A stretch of DNA of 64,000 bases from Oceanobacillus damuensis (GCF_001618145.1 NZ_KV392043.1:127726-191725); one strand, 5' to 3'. Shown: positions 41,108 to 50,108, counted from the stretch's first letter. The notes: generated by a model from the letters alone, not told the origin. Translations and numbers: made by a program.

Positions 41108-41206
41108 CTATTTTAAAGCTTGCTCATCTTGTAATCATACACATGTTTTTTTCTGGAGACTCATGGGAACAAGTATGATAAAGCACTTATGCAGGAGGGA
41201 TACCCA

Positions 41207-41992
41207 ATGGGTAAAACTGTTTTTATTACTGGGGCAGGCAGTGGACTTGGGAGAGGCACCGCACTCGGCCTTGCAAAGAAAGGTCATCATGTCATTGCCA
41301 CTACGGAACTGACTTCCCAGAAGACCGACCTGATGCGGGTAGCGGACGAACAGAATGTGGAAATGGAAGTATTCAAATTGGATATTACAAACGAACGCAA
41401 TCGTGATCAGATAAAAGCATATGATTTCGATGTATTTGTGGCAAATGCTGCAATCAATGAGGGAGGGCCACTTGCGGAAATCCCAATGGACCGGTTTCGT
41501 GCGTTATTTGAAGTGAACGTGTTCGGAACGCTTGAGACCGTACAAATTGCTGCTCAGAAGCTGGTGGAAAAAGAAAGTGGCAAGATTATCTTTCTGAGTT
41601 CCATGGCAGGTATTTCGGCAACACCATATGTTGGTCCATATACAGCAACAAAGCATGCTATTGAAGGGATTGCCCAGACAATGAAGAAAGAGCTGGAAAA
41701 CTTCGGTGTGCAAGTGGCTACAATCAATCCAGGTGCATTTGACACAGGTTTTAATGACCGCAGCGGAGAAGAGATATGGAAATGGTATGATGAGGAAAGG
41801 AATTTTACCCGTAAAGAAGATATATTAAAACAACAGGAAGGATTGAAAGATCAATTTAATCCGGAAGATATGATTGAAAAGATGATCGAAATTATTCCAG
41901 CTGATCACCATAAGTTCCGTACTGTCTATCCTCAGGAAACGGAAGACCAACTGAAAAAAACAGAAAAAGAACGATGGGATATGGGAATCTAA
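41207..41992 (+). CDS. SDR family oxidoreductase
   Basis: A 261-residue classical short-chain dehydrogenase/reductase using NAD(P)H. Rossmann motif TGAGSGLG (8-15), NAA in VANAAINEGG, and the catalytic Ser (FLSSMAG) and Tyr-x-x-x-Lys (YTATK) are all present. The frame opens at 41189, but ATG 41207 is 8 nt after caggaggga. Substrate unknown. Single gene facing doxX across a hairpin. Confidence 0.9.
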   Translation: MGKTVFITGAGSGLGRGTALGLAKKGHHVIATTELTSQKTDLMRVADEQNVEMEVFKLDITNERNRDQIKAYDFDVFVANAAINEGGPLAEIPMDRFRALFEVNVFGTLETVQIAAQKLVEKESGKIIFLSSMAGISATPYVGPYTATKHAIEGIAQTMKKELENFGVQVATINPGAFDTGFNDRSGEEIWKWYDEERNFTRKEDILKQQEGLKDQFNPEDMIEKMIEIIPADHHKFRTVYPQETEDQLKKTEKERWDMGI

Positions 41993-42004
41993 CAATAAAT
42001 AACA

Positions 42005-42051
42005 GAAGGCACCTTTTCTTAGGATATACTCCGTTAAGATAGGGTGCCTTC
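42005..42051. terminator. Bidirectional hairpin between SDR and doxX genes
   Basis: gaaggcacc (42005-42013) pairs with ggtgccttc (42043-42051), with an inner ctta/taag pair. The T-tract is weak on both strands. Confidence 0.6.
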
Positions 42052-42099
42052 GTTTACAGGATGAATTAGCTTTCACTGACCCAAACCTTAAAGATTTAG

Positions 42100-42504
42100 T
42101 TAGGCGTTTCTTTTATTTTTAATCAGATTATCCAATGATAGCTGATTGCTCTCTGCAAGAATCATATAAATGGAGATAGCGAGTAATAACAGGTCAAGTT
42201 CATATCCTGCACCTTGGCCATCACCAAGAAATCCTGCAGACAGTTTGGCTATGAAAATTCCTCCCAGCATAATAACAATAAATAATACGGCAACAATTTT
42301 TGTTCCGATACCAAGTATCATTGCAAGTCCACCTATTAATTCTATCAATGCAACAGCATATGCTAAGAATCCAGGAATACCAAGAAAATCAAAATATCCA
42401 ACCGTATTTTCTATTCCTCCCTGAAACTTGTCTAGTCCATGAATGAAGAATGTCAACCCTAGCACTACACGTAAAATAACTGTACCAATTTCGCTTTTAG
42501 TCAT
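42100..42504 (-). CDS. DoxX family membrane protein
   Basis: A 134-residue four-helix membrane protein of the DoxX family. RVVLGLTFFIHGLDKFQGGIENT is the characteristic first segment, followed by GIPGFLAYAVALIELIGGLAMILGIGTKIVA. Relatives are often controlled by quinone- or thiol-stress repressors. A perfect aaaggagg SD lies 7 nt before the ATG, and the promoter carries a likely operator. Confidence 0.9.
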   Translation of the reverse strand: MTKSEIGTVILRVVLGLTFFIHGLDKFQGGIENTVGYFDFLGIPGFLAYAVALIELIGGLAMILGIGTKIVAVLFIVIMLGGIFIAKLSAGFLGDGQGAGYELDLLLLAISIYMILAESNQLSLDNLIKNKRNA

Positions 42505-42538
42505 GTTCGTTTCCTCCTTTAAGTATGGTTATTTTATG

Positions 42539-42573
42539 TAAGTAACTATATAATAATTACTTAATCATGTCAA
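42539..42573 (-). promoter_or_regulatory. doxX promoter with overlapping operator
   Basis: On the minus strand, TTGACA (42573-42568) and TATAGT (42550-42545) are 17 bp apart. A perfect inverted repeat, taagtaa (42539-42545) and ttactta (42557-42563) with an 11-bp centre, covers the -10 and spacer; a third half-site, caagtaat, lies at 42571. Placement suggests a dimeric repressor of HxlR/MarR type, not coded nearby. Confidence 0.75.
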
Positions 42574-42635
42574 GTAATCATTTGATTTAAAAATAATAGG
42601 ATACCAATTTTTTGATTAATAGAATGAAATAGTAA

Positions 42636-42663
42636 TAAATACCCAGCTTTCTGCCGATATAAT
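42636..42663 (+). promoter_or_regulatory. Possible SigD-type promoter of the amidase gene
   Basis: GCCGATAT (42653-42660) is a perfect SigD -10. TAAA occurs at 42636-42639 with a 13-bp spacer, slightly short of the usual 15. A SigA -10 (TATAAT, 42658-42663) overlaps. SigD drives autolysins in B. subtilis, which fits the product. Confidence 0.4.
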
Positions 42664-42700
42664 ATGTGATTAACATTCTAGGAAGCAGGAAAGGGATAAA

Positions 42701-43675
42701 ATGGAGAAAAAAACATACTTGTTATTTATACTGGTAGTTATTGCATGCTTAAGCGCATGCGGTACAAAAGGGATTGCAGTTACGGTAACGGAGGAAGAAG
42801 CCCCATTGGAAATTTCCGATGTGAAAACAGAAGAAGGTCAAGTTCAGGAAACGGACGAAGAAAAAGAACAAGAGATTCGTAAAAACCTCAAACAGGTTGA
42901 AACAGAAGAACAACAGGAAGCAACCGAATTTCAAGAGAGGCAATTAAAAGAACAAGAATCAGAATCAGAAATACATATGAGAGACGATAAGGACGAGTCC
43001 ATAAGTGAAAAAGAGAAGAATATATTGAGTGAAGCAATCGAAACTGAACCAGTGGAAAATGAGGTGGAGGAGGAGAAGGGGCAGCAGGAAGTTTCGGCAA
43101 AAGAGACTGTGAAGGCAGGTGTCCCTGTTGTAGATGCTCTTCTTCCTGAGGAAAACTCGAAGGAAAGAACAGAACCTATTACACATGTGGTCATGCACTT
43201 TTCAAGCAATGTACTCGAAAACCCTCATCAACCATATGAACTGGAAGATACCCGTGATATTTTTATAGCGTATGGTGTCTCTGCGCATTATATCATTGGA
43301 AGAAATGGAGAGATTTATGAATTAGTCCCAGAAGACAGGGTGGCCTTCCATGCTGGGAAGGGAGAACTGCCAGGTTACCCAAATTATAAAGACCGATTAA
43401 ACGACTACTCGATCGGGATTGAGATAATGGCAATCGGTACAAAAGAGGAAATGAACACAATGATGTCGGATTCATTCTATGATTCCATTAATCTCGGGCA
43501 TATCGGTTATACAGATGCACAATATAAATCTCTTCAGCTGTTGCTGGATGACATATTGCTACGTAATCCAGCAATTGAAAAGGACAGGGAGCATGTTATC
43601 GGTCATGATGAGTATGCACCGAACAGAAAAACAGATCCAGGGTCTTTATTTGATTGGTCAAGCATCGGTTTCTAA
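42701..43675 (+). CDS. Lipoprotein N-acetylmuramoyl-L-alanine amidase
   Basis: A 324-residue cell-surface hydrolase cutting the MurNAc-L-Ala bond of peptidoglycan. The signal peptide ends LSAC, with lipid Cys20. Residues about 30-140 are a Glu/Lys/Gln-rich low-complexity spacer. The C-terminal Amidase_2 (PGRP-type) domain has the zinc ligands in HVVMHF, AFHAGK and VIGHDEYAP. The N-terminal lipid anchor and charged linker would hold the enzyme in the wall near the membrane. SD aaaggg. Confidence 0.9.
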   Translation: MEKKTYLLFILVVIACLSACGTKGIAVTVTEEEAPLEISDVKTEEGQVQETDEEKEQEIRKNLKQVETEEQQEATEFQERQLKEQESESEIHMRDDKDESISEKEKNILSEAIETEPVENEVEEEKGQQEVSAKETVKAGVPVVDALLPEENSKERTEPITHVVMHFSSNVLENPHQPYELEDTRDIFIAYGVSAHYIIGRNGEIYELVPEDRVAFHAGKGELPGYPNYKDRLNDYSIGIEIMAIGTKEEMNTMMSDSFYDSINLGHIGYTDAQYKSLQLLLDDILLRNPAIEKDREHVIGHDEYAPNRKTDPGSLFDWSSIGF

Positions 43676-43684
43676 GCATGAAAA

Positions 43685-43725
43685 AGCCCGGTCCCAATCT
43701 TTACTGAGAAGGACCTGGCTTTCTC
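43685..43725 (+). terminator. Terminator of the amidase gene
   Basis: agcccggtcc (43685-43694) pairs with ggacctggct (43711-43720), with one mismatch, followed by ttctc. Confidence 0.75.
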
Positions 43726-43745
43726 TATACCGCTAAAAATTAATC

Positions 43746-43772
43746 GACAAAATTCGGGGAGTGACAGGCACC
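43746..43772. repeat. Second copy of the 27-nt GGTGCCTGTCAC repeat
   Basis: The reverse complement of 34019-34045 without a mismatch. It ends exactly at the TAG stop of the minus-strand TraB gene. This copy lacks the second arm, so it cannot form the hairpin seen at 34019-34069. Confidence 0.88.
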
Positions 43773-45019
43773 TAATGGATATGCTGGGCTTGGTAGCCTT
43801 GTTCTTCCAGGATTGATATGATATGTGGTTCGAGGATTAGGTGGAGGCTTCCGACGATTACAAAATATGTCTGACCGTTATCTTCTTTAAGAAATTCGGT
43901 GATAGACGCCGCCATTCCTTCGTTGCGCTTATCGTTTAAAGCCTCCATAAATGCTTGATCTTCCTCTGTTGCTTCTTCACCATCAAGCTTTAATGTGTTT
44001 AACAGGTTATCTGTATCGCCTTCTTTATAGAGTGTAAATAACTCCTGCAATTCTTTATCATACTCCTCAATGTCCATTAAAGACTCATCAAGCATTTGGA
44101 TTTGATAATCCTCAGAAGTATCCGCAAAGATATTTAATTGATCCTCTGCAGTTTCCAAAGCTATTATTTCCTTTCCATCCTCGGCTGCCCTAACTAAAAA
44201 GTATTCGTCAACACCGTAAATATAGCCGAGCTGCTCCGTCATTAACTGCTGGACAGTAGAAGATAAAATCCAAGGTTTATACGTTTCAAATAATTGTAAA
44301 GGCACCTCCAATTCTTCCATCGTCCTATCCAGCTCAGAGTATAATTCATCGCTAATATGATTTTTTATTGTGCTTCCGTCCTGGTACACACCGATTTCCA
44401 TTAAGATATTCTGCATTTCAATTGGATTGATGGTTGTAATATCAATCTCAGGGACAATTACATCAGATTCGTTGTAAGCTTGTTCAATCTTCTCATGCAG
44501 AGGATAAAAATCCTCCGTGCCTGCATGTACGGTACCTTGCAAATAGACAGTCGTATCCCCATTTTCCACCTTCCATAAAAAACCGCCTGGTCCATCAGGT
44601 CTGCCGACTACTTCGGCCTTTTCCGTATAGTGGACAGCAATTCCCTGCTCTCTAAGTTCTTCCAGTATGGCTTTCTGTCTTTCATCGCCATCGATTGGAT
44701 TACCGGACACATCGACTTCTTCCATACTGGTTAATCCCTTTAATGCAGTAAAGTCGGAAATCTGATTATCCTGAAGTGATAATGTCTTCAAATCATCGAA
44801 ATGCTCCATATCATTAAGCACTTCTATTCCTGAATCAGATAGGTCAAGCTCATCAATTCCTTCAAAATCCGATGGGTAAAGCACACCTTCTGCTTTACCG
44901 ATTTCTTCCCGTAATGCACTCTCCAATTGCTCGTCAGAAAACGTAAGTGCTTCTTCTACCTGGCAAGCAGCCATAACGAAAACCAGTAAAACCATCAGCA
45001 AACTACGTAATTGCCACAT
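43772..45019 (-). CDS. Lipoprotein with LRR and TraB/GumN domains
   Basis: A 415-residue surface lipoprotein. The signal peptide ends MAAC (Cys19). Residues about 55-110 are leucine-rich-repeat-like (IDELDLSDSGIEVL, LKTLSLQDNQISDF, MEEVDVSGNP). From about 145 the TraB/GumN domain follows, with the GTVHAG motif at 162-167 and a late GSLHL motif. This family includes the metalloprotease TIKI and pheromone-shutdown TraB; the His motifs suggest metal binding. The LRR fusion is unusual and may bind a peptide or protein partner. SD gtgagga. Confidence 0.82.
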   Translation of the reverse strand: MWQLRSLLMVLLVFVMAACQVEEALTFSDEQLESALREEIGKAEGVLYPSDFEGIDELDLSDSGIEVLNDMEHFDDLKTLSLQDNQISDFTALKGLTSMEEVDVSGNPIDGDERQKAILEELREQGIAVHYTEKAEVVGRPDGPGGFLWKVENGDTTVYLQGTVHAGTEDFYPLHEKIEQAYNESDVIVPEIDITTINPIEMQNILMEIGVYQDGSTIKNHISDELYSELDRTMEELEVPLQLFETYKPWILSSTVQQLMTEQLGYIYGVDEYFLVRAAEDGKEIIALETAEDQLNIFADTSEDYQIQMLDESLMDIEEYDKELQELFTLYKEGDTDNLLNTLKLDGEEATEEDQAFMEALNDKRNEGMAASITEFLKEDNGQTYFVIVGSLHLILEPHIISILEEQGYQAQHIH

Positions 45020-45205
45020 TCATTCCTCACCTTATTCCTCTAAAATTATGTAAAAAGAATCAGCTCAATTCACTGTCTATTATGAATTATTTTTCTGCTC
45101 TTAACAATAGTGGAAATAGGAGGAAGCTGGTTTTTCAGTTATAAATGCTGCCATACGAAGTTAGATGGTTTCTAGAGTGGCCATTCGTGAGTAAAATCAA
45201 CTAAG

Positions 45206-45252
45206 ACATGAAAAAACCTGCAAGCATAAACATGACGTTCATACTTCCAGGT
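45206..45252 (-). terminator. Terminator of the LuxR-type gene
   Basis: On the minus strand, acctggaagtat pairs imperfectly with ataagcttgcaggt-like sequence and is followed by tttttt. It lies 20 nt after the stop at 45273. Confidence 0.65.
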
Positions 45253-45272
45253 CCCAAGTCGTGCTATTTCTT

Positions 45273-45905
45273 CTACATCCAACCATTTTTGAGTGCGAGC
45301 AGCATGGCATTCGTGCGATCATTGACATTCAATTTCCGTAACACAGAGGTTACATGATTTTTAACCGTTTTATCTGAAATATCAAGATTCGCGGCAATCT
45401 TCTCATTACTATGCCCTTTGGAAATTTCTGCCAATACTTGCCATTCGCGTGAGGTTAATAATCCTTTTGGTCGATGCTTGAGTGTGTTGGATAATCTTAC
45501 ATATTCCTTGTGAAGCAGTGTAGTTAGTCGAGGATGGACGTATGTATAGCCAGTTTCTATAAGTTTAATGCCTGCCACAATCTCCTCGACTTCCATATCT
45601 GCAAGAAAATATCCATCTAAATTTAACCCGAGCAAATGGGTTAAATGCATTACTTCGACTTCAGAGAGAATCACACCGATTTTTACTTTTGAATTTGCGT
45701 AATGTTTAATTAGGTTTTCCAAGTCTATGTCACTGCTCATATCCAAAAGAATAAGATCATTATCAGCAGTATACTTTTCTTTATATAAAAAACTAATATT
45801 TGATGGCCCTAGAAGGGTGATATTGTAATTGGTGTGATTGATTAAAGAGTTATTAAAATTACATCCCAATAATTTCTTTCCCTCTAAGATAGTTAATTTA
45901 CACAA
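45273..45905 (-). CDS. Orphan LuxR-type response regulator
   Basis: A 210-residue DNA-binding regulator. Residues 1-115 resemble a divergent receiver domain (NDLILLDMSSDI, with a possible phospho-Asp). The C-terminal LuxR/NarL HTH (LTSREWQVLAEISKGHSNEKIAANLDISDKTVKNHVTSVLRKLNVNDRTNAML, about 147-200) is clear. TTG start at 45905, 10 nt after aggag. No histidine kinase is adjacent. The N-terminal half is poorly conserved, so regulation may not involve phosphorylation. Confidence 0.82.
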   Translation of the reverse strand: MCKLTILEGKKLLGCNFNNSLINHTNYNITLLGPSNISFLYKEKYTADNDLILLDMSSDIDLENLIKHYANSKVKIGVILSEVEVMHLTHLLGLNLDGYFLADMEVEEIVAGIKLIETGYTYVHPRLTTLLHKEYVRLSNTLKHRPKGLLTSREWQVLAEISKGHSNEKIAANLDISDKTVKNHVTSVLRKLNVNDRTNAMLLALKNGWM

Positions 45906-46237
45906 ATTTTTTCATCTCCTATGTATTATTATGTAATGCAATGAAAAAACCATAGTAGTATTCTTATTAATTTTATCTTTAAAAAATCCAGTTCTCAAGG
46001 TTCTGAGCGATTTCACTTTAAATTAACATAATCCTGTAACCTAAATATAATATATCTTTATTTTTGAAAAATTAAAAAGCTGTCGGTTTATACGGAGTCC
46101 ATTAGTTTAGGATAGTTGAAATGCTGTCGAAGTCGATCCTGACGGCAATAAATTTCCAACCTGAAAAGAATGGCTTTCTACTTTTAAGAAAAGTTTTTGT
46201 TGGAATCACAGTAATATGTATAAAAGTGAAAAGGCGA
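45906..46237. other. Intergenic region without recognised features
   Basis: About 330 bp, AT-rich. It presumably holds the LuxR gene promoter. I see no ORF with an SD, no repeat shared with other gaps, and no convincing terminator. Confidence 0.4.
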
Positions 46238-46942
46238 CTAAATGAAGTTCTTGTATCCTTCAAATAGCCGTCCTCCATGGGGTGCTAACACTTCATCTAT
46301 CATTGTGATAAAGGGTTTGCTTTCTCCGTTTTTAATAAGTATGTTGTAAGTCTCCAATATTCTTTCCGAAAAAGATGCATCAAAGTTACGTAAAGAACGG
46401 TACATCCATTTACCATGGCCGAGCCACTGCCCATTTACTTTTAACGTATATTCAGTGACTAAATCAAAAAGCTTATTGGCGGTAAATACCTTCTCTTGAT
46501 TACTGATTGAGCTGTCTAAATCGTTCAGCAAGTCGGTAATGGTATACCGCAAATAGTTTTCTTTTTCTTTATTTATCGGTGCAGGACCATCTTGCAAATA
46601 ATTTTCAGCTTCATTTCGGATTTCCTCTGCCGATCCATCATCCCTTATAATGGTCCCCTCCACACACATATGGGGTATCGTCGGTAATCCTTCAATACGG
46701 CAAATGTCAAAAAAGAAGGATAAGGAAGCTCTATTAAATACAAACAGTTCCATATCCCAATCGCAGAAGTGAAGACAATGAAGATAGGAGGAAGACTGTG
46801 TTTCGTCGATAATGACAATATCTAAATCGGAATGCTCCGTTAACTCTTTTCGTACACTGCTGCCTGCCAAAAAAGCGACGTGGCAATCAGGGAAAAACTG
46901 CTCAATGCATCTTCCTGCAGCTGATTGTGCAGACATTTTCAT
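46238..46942 (-). CDS. Nucleotidyltransferase-domain protein
   Basis: A 234-residue protein of the Pol-beta/MNT-type nucleotidyltransferase superfamily. LAGSSVRKELTEHSDLDIVII (about 24-44 from this start) holds the GS motif and the DxD metal ligands. The C-terminal half is helical, as in aminoglycoside or tRNA nucleotidyltransferases. Substrate unknown. The frame extends to 46966, but ATG 46942 is 8 nt after a perfect aggaggg. No HEPN antitoxin partner is adjacent. Confidence 0.75.
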   Translation of the reverse strand: MKMSAQSAAGRCIEQFFPDCHVAFLAGSSVRKELTEHSDLDIVIIDETQSSSYLHCLHFCDWDMELFVFNRASLSFFFDICRIEGLPTIPHMCVEGTIIRDDGSAEEIRNEAENYLQDGPAPINKEKENYLRYTITDLLNDLDSSISNQEKVFTANKLFDLVTEYTLKVNGQWLGHGKWMYRSLRNFDASFSERILETYNILIKNGESKPFITMIDEVLAPHGGRLFEGYKNFI

Positions 46943-47121
46943 GCTGTAGACCCTCCTGTAAGTCAATTCAAAATATATATCACATTGTATTCATCCTCTT
47001 TTATAAAGTGACATAAACAATTTGGTTTGACTCTGCAGGATGGTACATTACAAATGAAGACCGAAAAAGCCGGAAAGGGGGGAAGAATGTCCGGAATCCA
47101 AGCAGTTTTAGCAAGATCTAG

Positions 47122-47580
47122 CTAATTAACGATTTCCAACTTTCCATTTTCTAAGTCGTACCTTGCCTTTATACTTTCTGCCGGGAAAATAAACGCCCAA
47201 GGCATACTCGTTTCCGGAGCCAATGTTAGCTGTGGTATCGTAAATGGATGCTCTGCGATAATTTCTTCGTTTTCCATATATCGTAATTTTGTCTGATTGA
47301 AATTGAATACTTCATCACTGAAATTATGAACAAGTACAGTAATCAATAATTCGCCTCGGTAATTCTTTGTCTGCCATAAAGGCACAAAATCAACAGCCGT
47401 TTTGCTTGCCTGTTGGTTCTTTGGACTTCTCCTTTCAGCTTCACTGTAATGAGGGTATTTGCCTGAAGGCTCTGAAGGACTGGCGGCCGCCATGTATTGT
47501 GAAAAAGCGTTCTCAATAGCTTTGCGGTCTCTATCTGGTAGGGCTTTGTCCCATGATGCTTCAAACCGAAGTTTTTGCAT
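47122..47580 (-). CDS. SLAP domain-containing protein
   Basis: A 152-residue protein matching the SLAP family of Bacillaceae: LRFEASWDKALPDRDR near the N-terminus and the beta-rich GELLITVLVHNFSDEVFNF...LAPETSMPWAFIF later. No signal peptide or membrane segment is visible. The family function is not established; one protein of the group is linked to the accessory Sec system in Bacillus. SD aggtgag. Confidence 0.75.
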   Translation of the reverse strand: MQKLRFEASWDKALPDRDRKAIENAFSQYMAAASPSEPSGKYPHYSEAERRSPKNQQASKTAVDFVPLWQTKNYRGELLITVLVHNFSDEVFNFNQTKLRYMENEEIIAEHPFTIPQLTLAPETSMPWAFIFPAESIKARYDLENGKLEIVN

Positions 47581-47846
47581 ACGATCTCACCTCTTCTATT
47601 TTTTCCTGTAAGTTCTTTATAACATGGATCCATAGAAAAGTTTATGAATAAGCAGTAATATTTCCATATGGAATCGCCAATATATAAAAGCAACACGTGA
47701 TAACCAGAAAATTAATATGTCGAAATGACAGTGATATGTAAATTTATGTTAATATTGTTAGAGGTGAATCAGGAATTGTTCGTTGTGGAAGGATAACAAG
47801 AATTGAAATCATCAACGATAGTACATCATTGGCAAGGAGGATTAAA

Positions 47847-48062
47847 ATGGAAGAAGAAAACGTAGAGGTAAAGAAGAAAGCTATAAAACAAGCGGATGTG
47901 GGCGAAACGATTCAGGTAGTCAAAGGCGAACAAAAGGGAAAAAAGGGGACAGTTTTGACGGTAAGGGAAAATTCTGTAATCGTTAAGATTGGGACCCATC
48001 CTGTAACCGGAGAGCCAATCAAGACTGTTGTTAATCATAAAAATTATAAGAAGCAAAAATAG
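47847..48062 (+). CDS. DUF2187/KOW-like small protein (YkvS type)
   Basis: A 71-residue basic protein. After a charged N-terminus, DVGETIQVVKGEQKGKKGTVLTVRENSVIVKIG forms a KOW-like beta barrel, and KTVVNHKNYKKQK is the typical end of DUF2187/YkvS proteins. A nucleic-acid role is suggested by the KOW fold only. ATG 47847 with a perfect aaggagg SD; the longer frame from 47829 has none. Confidence 0.85.
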   Translation: MEEENVEVKKKAIKQADVGETIQVVKGEQKGKKGTVLTVRENSVIVKIGTHPVTGEPIKTVVNHKNYKKQK

Positions 48063-48140
48063 TGAACAATAGCAAGTTCGATAGCTGCAGCACCTCCAAC
48101 CACAGTGATTCCACTAGAATTGCATATTAAAATAAAAATC

Positions 48141-48175
48141 AGAAAGACCCTTCCACATAAGCGGAAGGGTCTTTC
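48141..48175. terminator. Bidirectional terminator
   Basis: agaaagacccttcc (48141-48154) and ggaagggtctttct (48162-48175) pair perfectly over 14 bp between convergent genes. Confidence 0.92.
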
Positions 48176-48179
48176 TCGA

Positions 48180-50093
48180 CTATATTGCCTTTAACAACAG
48201 CTTTTTCAACAGTGGGGCAAAATGAGCCGGCAATTCGCCAACACCTGGAACCATAACTCGTTCTCTTCCATAAATATTTTTCATTGTCTCATCTTCTCTT
48301 TCACCGATCTCCCCATTTGCCAAGAACATTCCAATAACATCGATTTGCTTTTTTCGAGCTTCGGACACTGCAAGATGTGTATCGACAATACCGTTTTGGT
48401 CATAGCCTGAAGCTGCAGGCTCCCCATCTGAAAAGACAAGCAGAAATTTATTTTTTTCCCTTCTTGAGTCGAGTTCTTTCGTGGCAACTCGAATACTGAA
48501 TCCGTCCCGATTATCTTCCTGGGGTTCCAATTGCATTATCTTAGGTCCATTATTTTTATAAAGGGAATCTGAAAAGGAGTGAATGACGTGAAAGTGATTT
48601 GGCTGGTAATTTTCCTTCACTTCATTTGCATCCTCCCAAAAACCGATGATAGAGTGGGGAATTTTTAAATCCTTTAACACCTCATGAAATAAAACAATAC
48701 CTCTTTTCGTTTCCTCCATTTTGTCTTTCATTGAAGCCGAGCAGTCTACAAGTAAAGTGAATGCTGCATCAAAGTCCTTTGATTCAAGATCTTTTTTATA
48801 AAAGATCCTGTGGTCTTCCTCGAGGACGATAGGGAGCAGCTTTTTGGATAGGCGTCCTGCCAAAAGGTCTTTTCTTGGTGTGTTTTTCTTATGCTCAATT
48901 GTCTTTTTGATCGTATTTGCAAGCTTTCGTTTGTATGACTCAATAGCCCGTACAAATTCCTGATAGAGCTGCCCGTCTTCATCCGATGGGAAGCTTGCAT
49001 GTTGGATGATATTTACCGCATCATTGTTTTCTTCCCCAAAAATATTCTCGTTGCCTTGATCGGTTGCCGACTCCTCCTTTTTATCCAGAGCTTCCATTTT
49101 GGAGTAATCTTTTTCCTTGCTTTCTCCTGAAGCGCCCTGAATGGATGCCATTGCCTGATCTGCATCCTCCGTTTCTCTGGCTCCGCCACCCATCATGCTT
49201 GTTTTCGTGCCTTGCTCCAGCTCGAATTGCAGGAAGTTTTGTTTTCGTTCACCGTTCTTATTTTCCCGATGCCAAGTGGAAAATTCCTCATCAAAGTATT
49301 CGCTGTTCTCTTCGTCAATATCTTCCTTGTCTTGGTTGACCAATTCATCTGTCCGTGTAAGTTCATCAAATAGCGTATTTTTTGTGTAACTTTCAATATG
49401 ACTGATTGGAAAAATAAAGTATTTATTGACGGAATCCTCGTAATCACGGCTAATATGGAATGTGATTTTTTCGGCAATGCGTACAATATCTTGCGTTGCT
49501 TTCGCATCAAAGACCGAATAGATGAGCGATTTCAAGCTATTCAGCTGATGAATTTGGCTTTCGTTGGCGCGTGGGAAAACCGGGTCTGGGTTATCAGACT
49601 GGATTGATAGGTAGAGCAGACAAAATAACTCATCTGTTGCAAAACCTCTCGTAACATTGGCAGATAACTGGTTTTCAAAATAATGCTTCAAATGTTGTCG
49701 ACGGATAGCAAACCACTTTTTTGTACCTGGGCGCTCTTTTTTAACAATTTCCTCGAGACGTATATCCTCGAGAAGTGCAAATAATTGACTGGAAAATTTC
49801 GGGAGTTTGAGTACACTGATGTTTTCCAAATAGGACTTCATCGAGGGCACATTTGAATAATGCAGCGTCCCGATCGTCCGTAAAAGGACATCCGTTCTTA
49901 GCCCTGCTTCCTTTATCTCTTCTTTTGATTTATCCCAAAACCTGCTTCCGGTTATTTTGTGATTAGTCAAATCAATAAATGATCCATAATTATGTTCAAA
50001 ACTCAGCTCTGGATTGCCGGATAGAACTGTAGTCAAGTCTTGCAGCTGCATAAAAAGATCTGTGTCCACCTTTGCATCATGGAAACGATACAT
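48180..50093 (-). CDS. yojO: VWA-domain protein YojO
   Basis: A 637-residue cytosolic protein matching B. subtilis YojO. The C-terminal von Willebrand A domain carries a MIDAS site (VDCSASM, near residue 450, with FSDGEP later). A long acidic, low-complexity centre (about 270-360) separates it from a helical N-terminal half. MoxR-type AAA+ ATPases work with such VWA proteins to insert metals or remodel protein complexes; NorQ/NorD in nitric oxide reductase maturation is the named parallel. It lies 15 nt after yojN. No nor genes are in the window, so the client is unknown. Confidence 0.88.
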   Translation of the reverse strand: MYRFHDAKVDTDLFMQLQDLTTVLSGNPELSFEHNYGSFIDLTNHKITGSRFWDKSKEEIKEAGLRTDVLLRTIGTLHYSNVPSMKSYLENISVLKLPKFSSQLFALLEDIRLEEIVKKERPGTKKWFAIRRQHLKHYFENQLSANVTRGFATDELFCLLYLSIQSDNPDPVFPRANESQIHQLNSLKSLIYSVFDAKATQDIVRIAEKITFHISRDYEDSVNKYFIFPISHIESYTKNTLFDELTRTDELVNQDKEDIDEENSEYFDEEFSTWHRENKNGERKQNFLQFELEQGTKTSMMGGGARETEDADQAMASIQGASGESKEKDYSKMEALDKKEESATDQGNENIFGEENNDAVNIIQHASFPSDEDGQLYQEFVRAIESYKRKLANTIKKTIEHKKNTPRKDLLAGRLSKKLLPIVLEEDHRIFYKKDLESKDFDAAFTLLVDCSASMKDKMEETKRGIVLFHEVLKDLKIPHSIIGFWEDANEVKENYQPNHFHVIHSFSDSLYKNNGPKIMQLEPQEDNRDGFSIRVATKELDSRREKNKFLLVFSDGEPAASGYDQNGIVDTHLAVSEARKKQIDVIGMFLANGEIGEREDETMKNIYGRERVMVPGVGELPAHFAPLLKKLLLKAI

Positions 50094-50108
50094 CCAGCAT
50101 TCTCCTAA

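Noticed and set aside
45900-45925. Five-codon minicistron overlapping the LuxR gene start
   Set aside because: Its ATG directly abuts the SD with no spacing, so the SD must serve the TTG of the LuxR gene.
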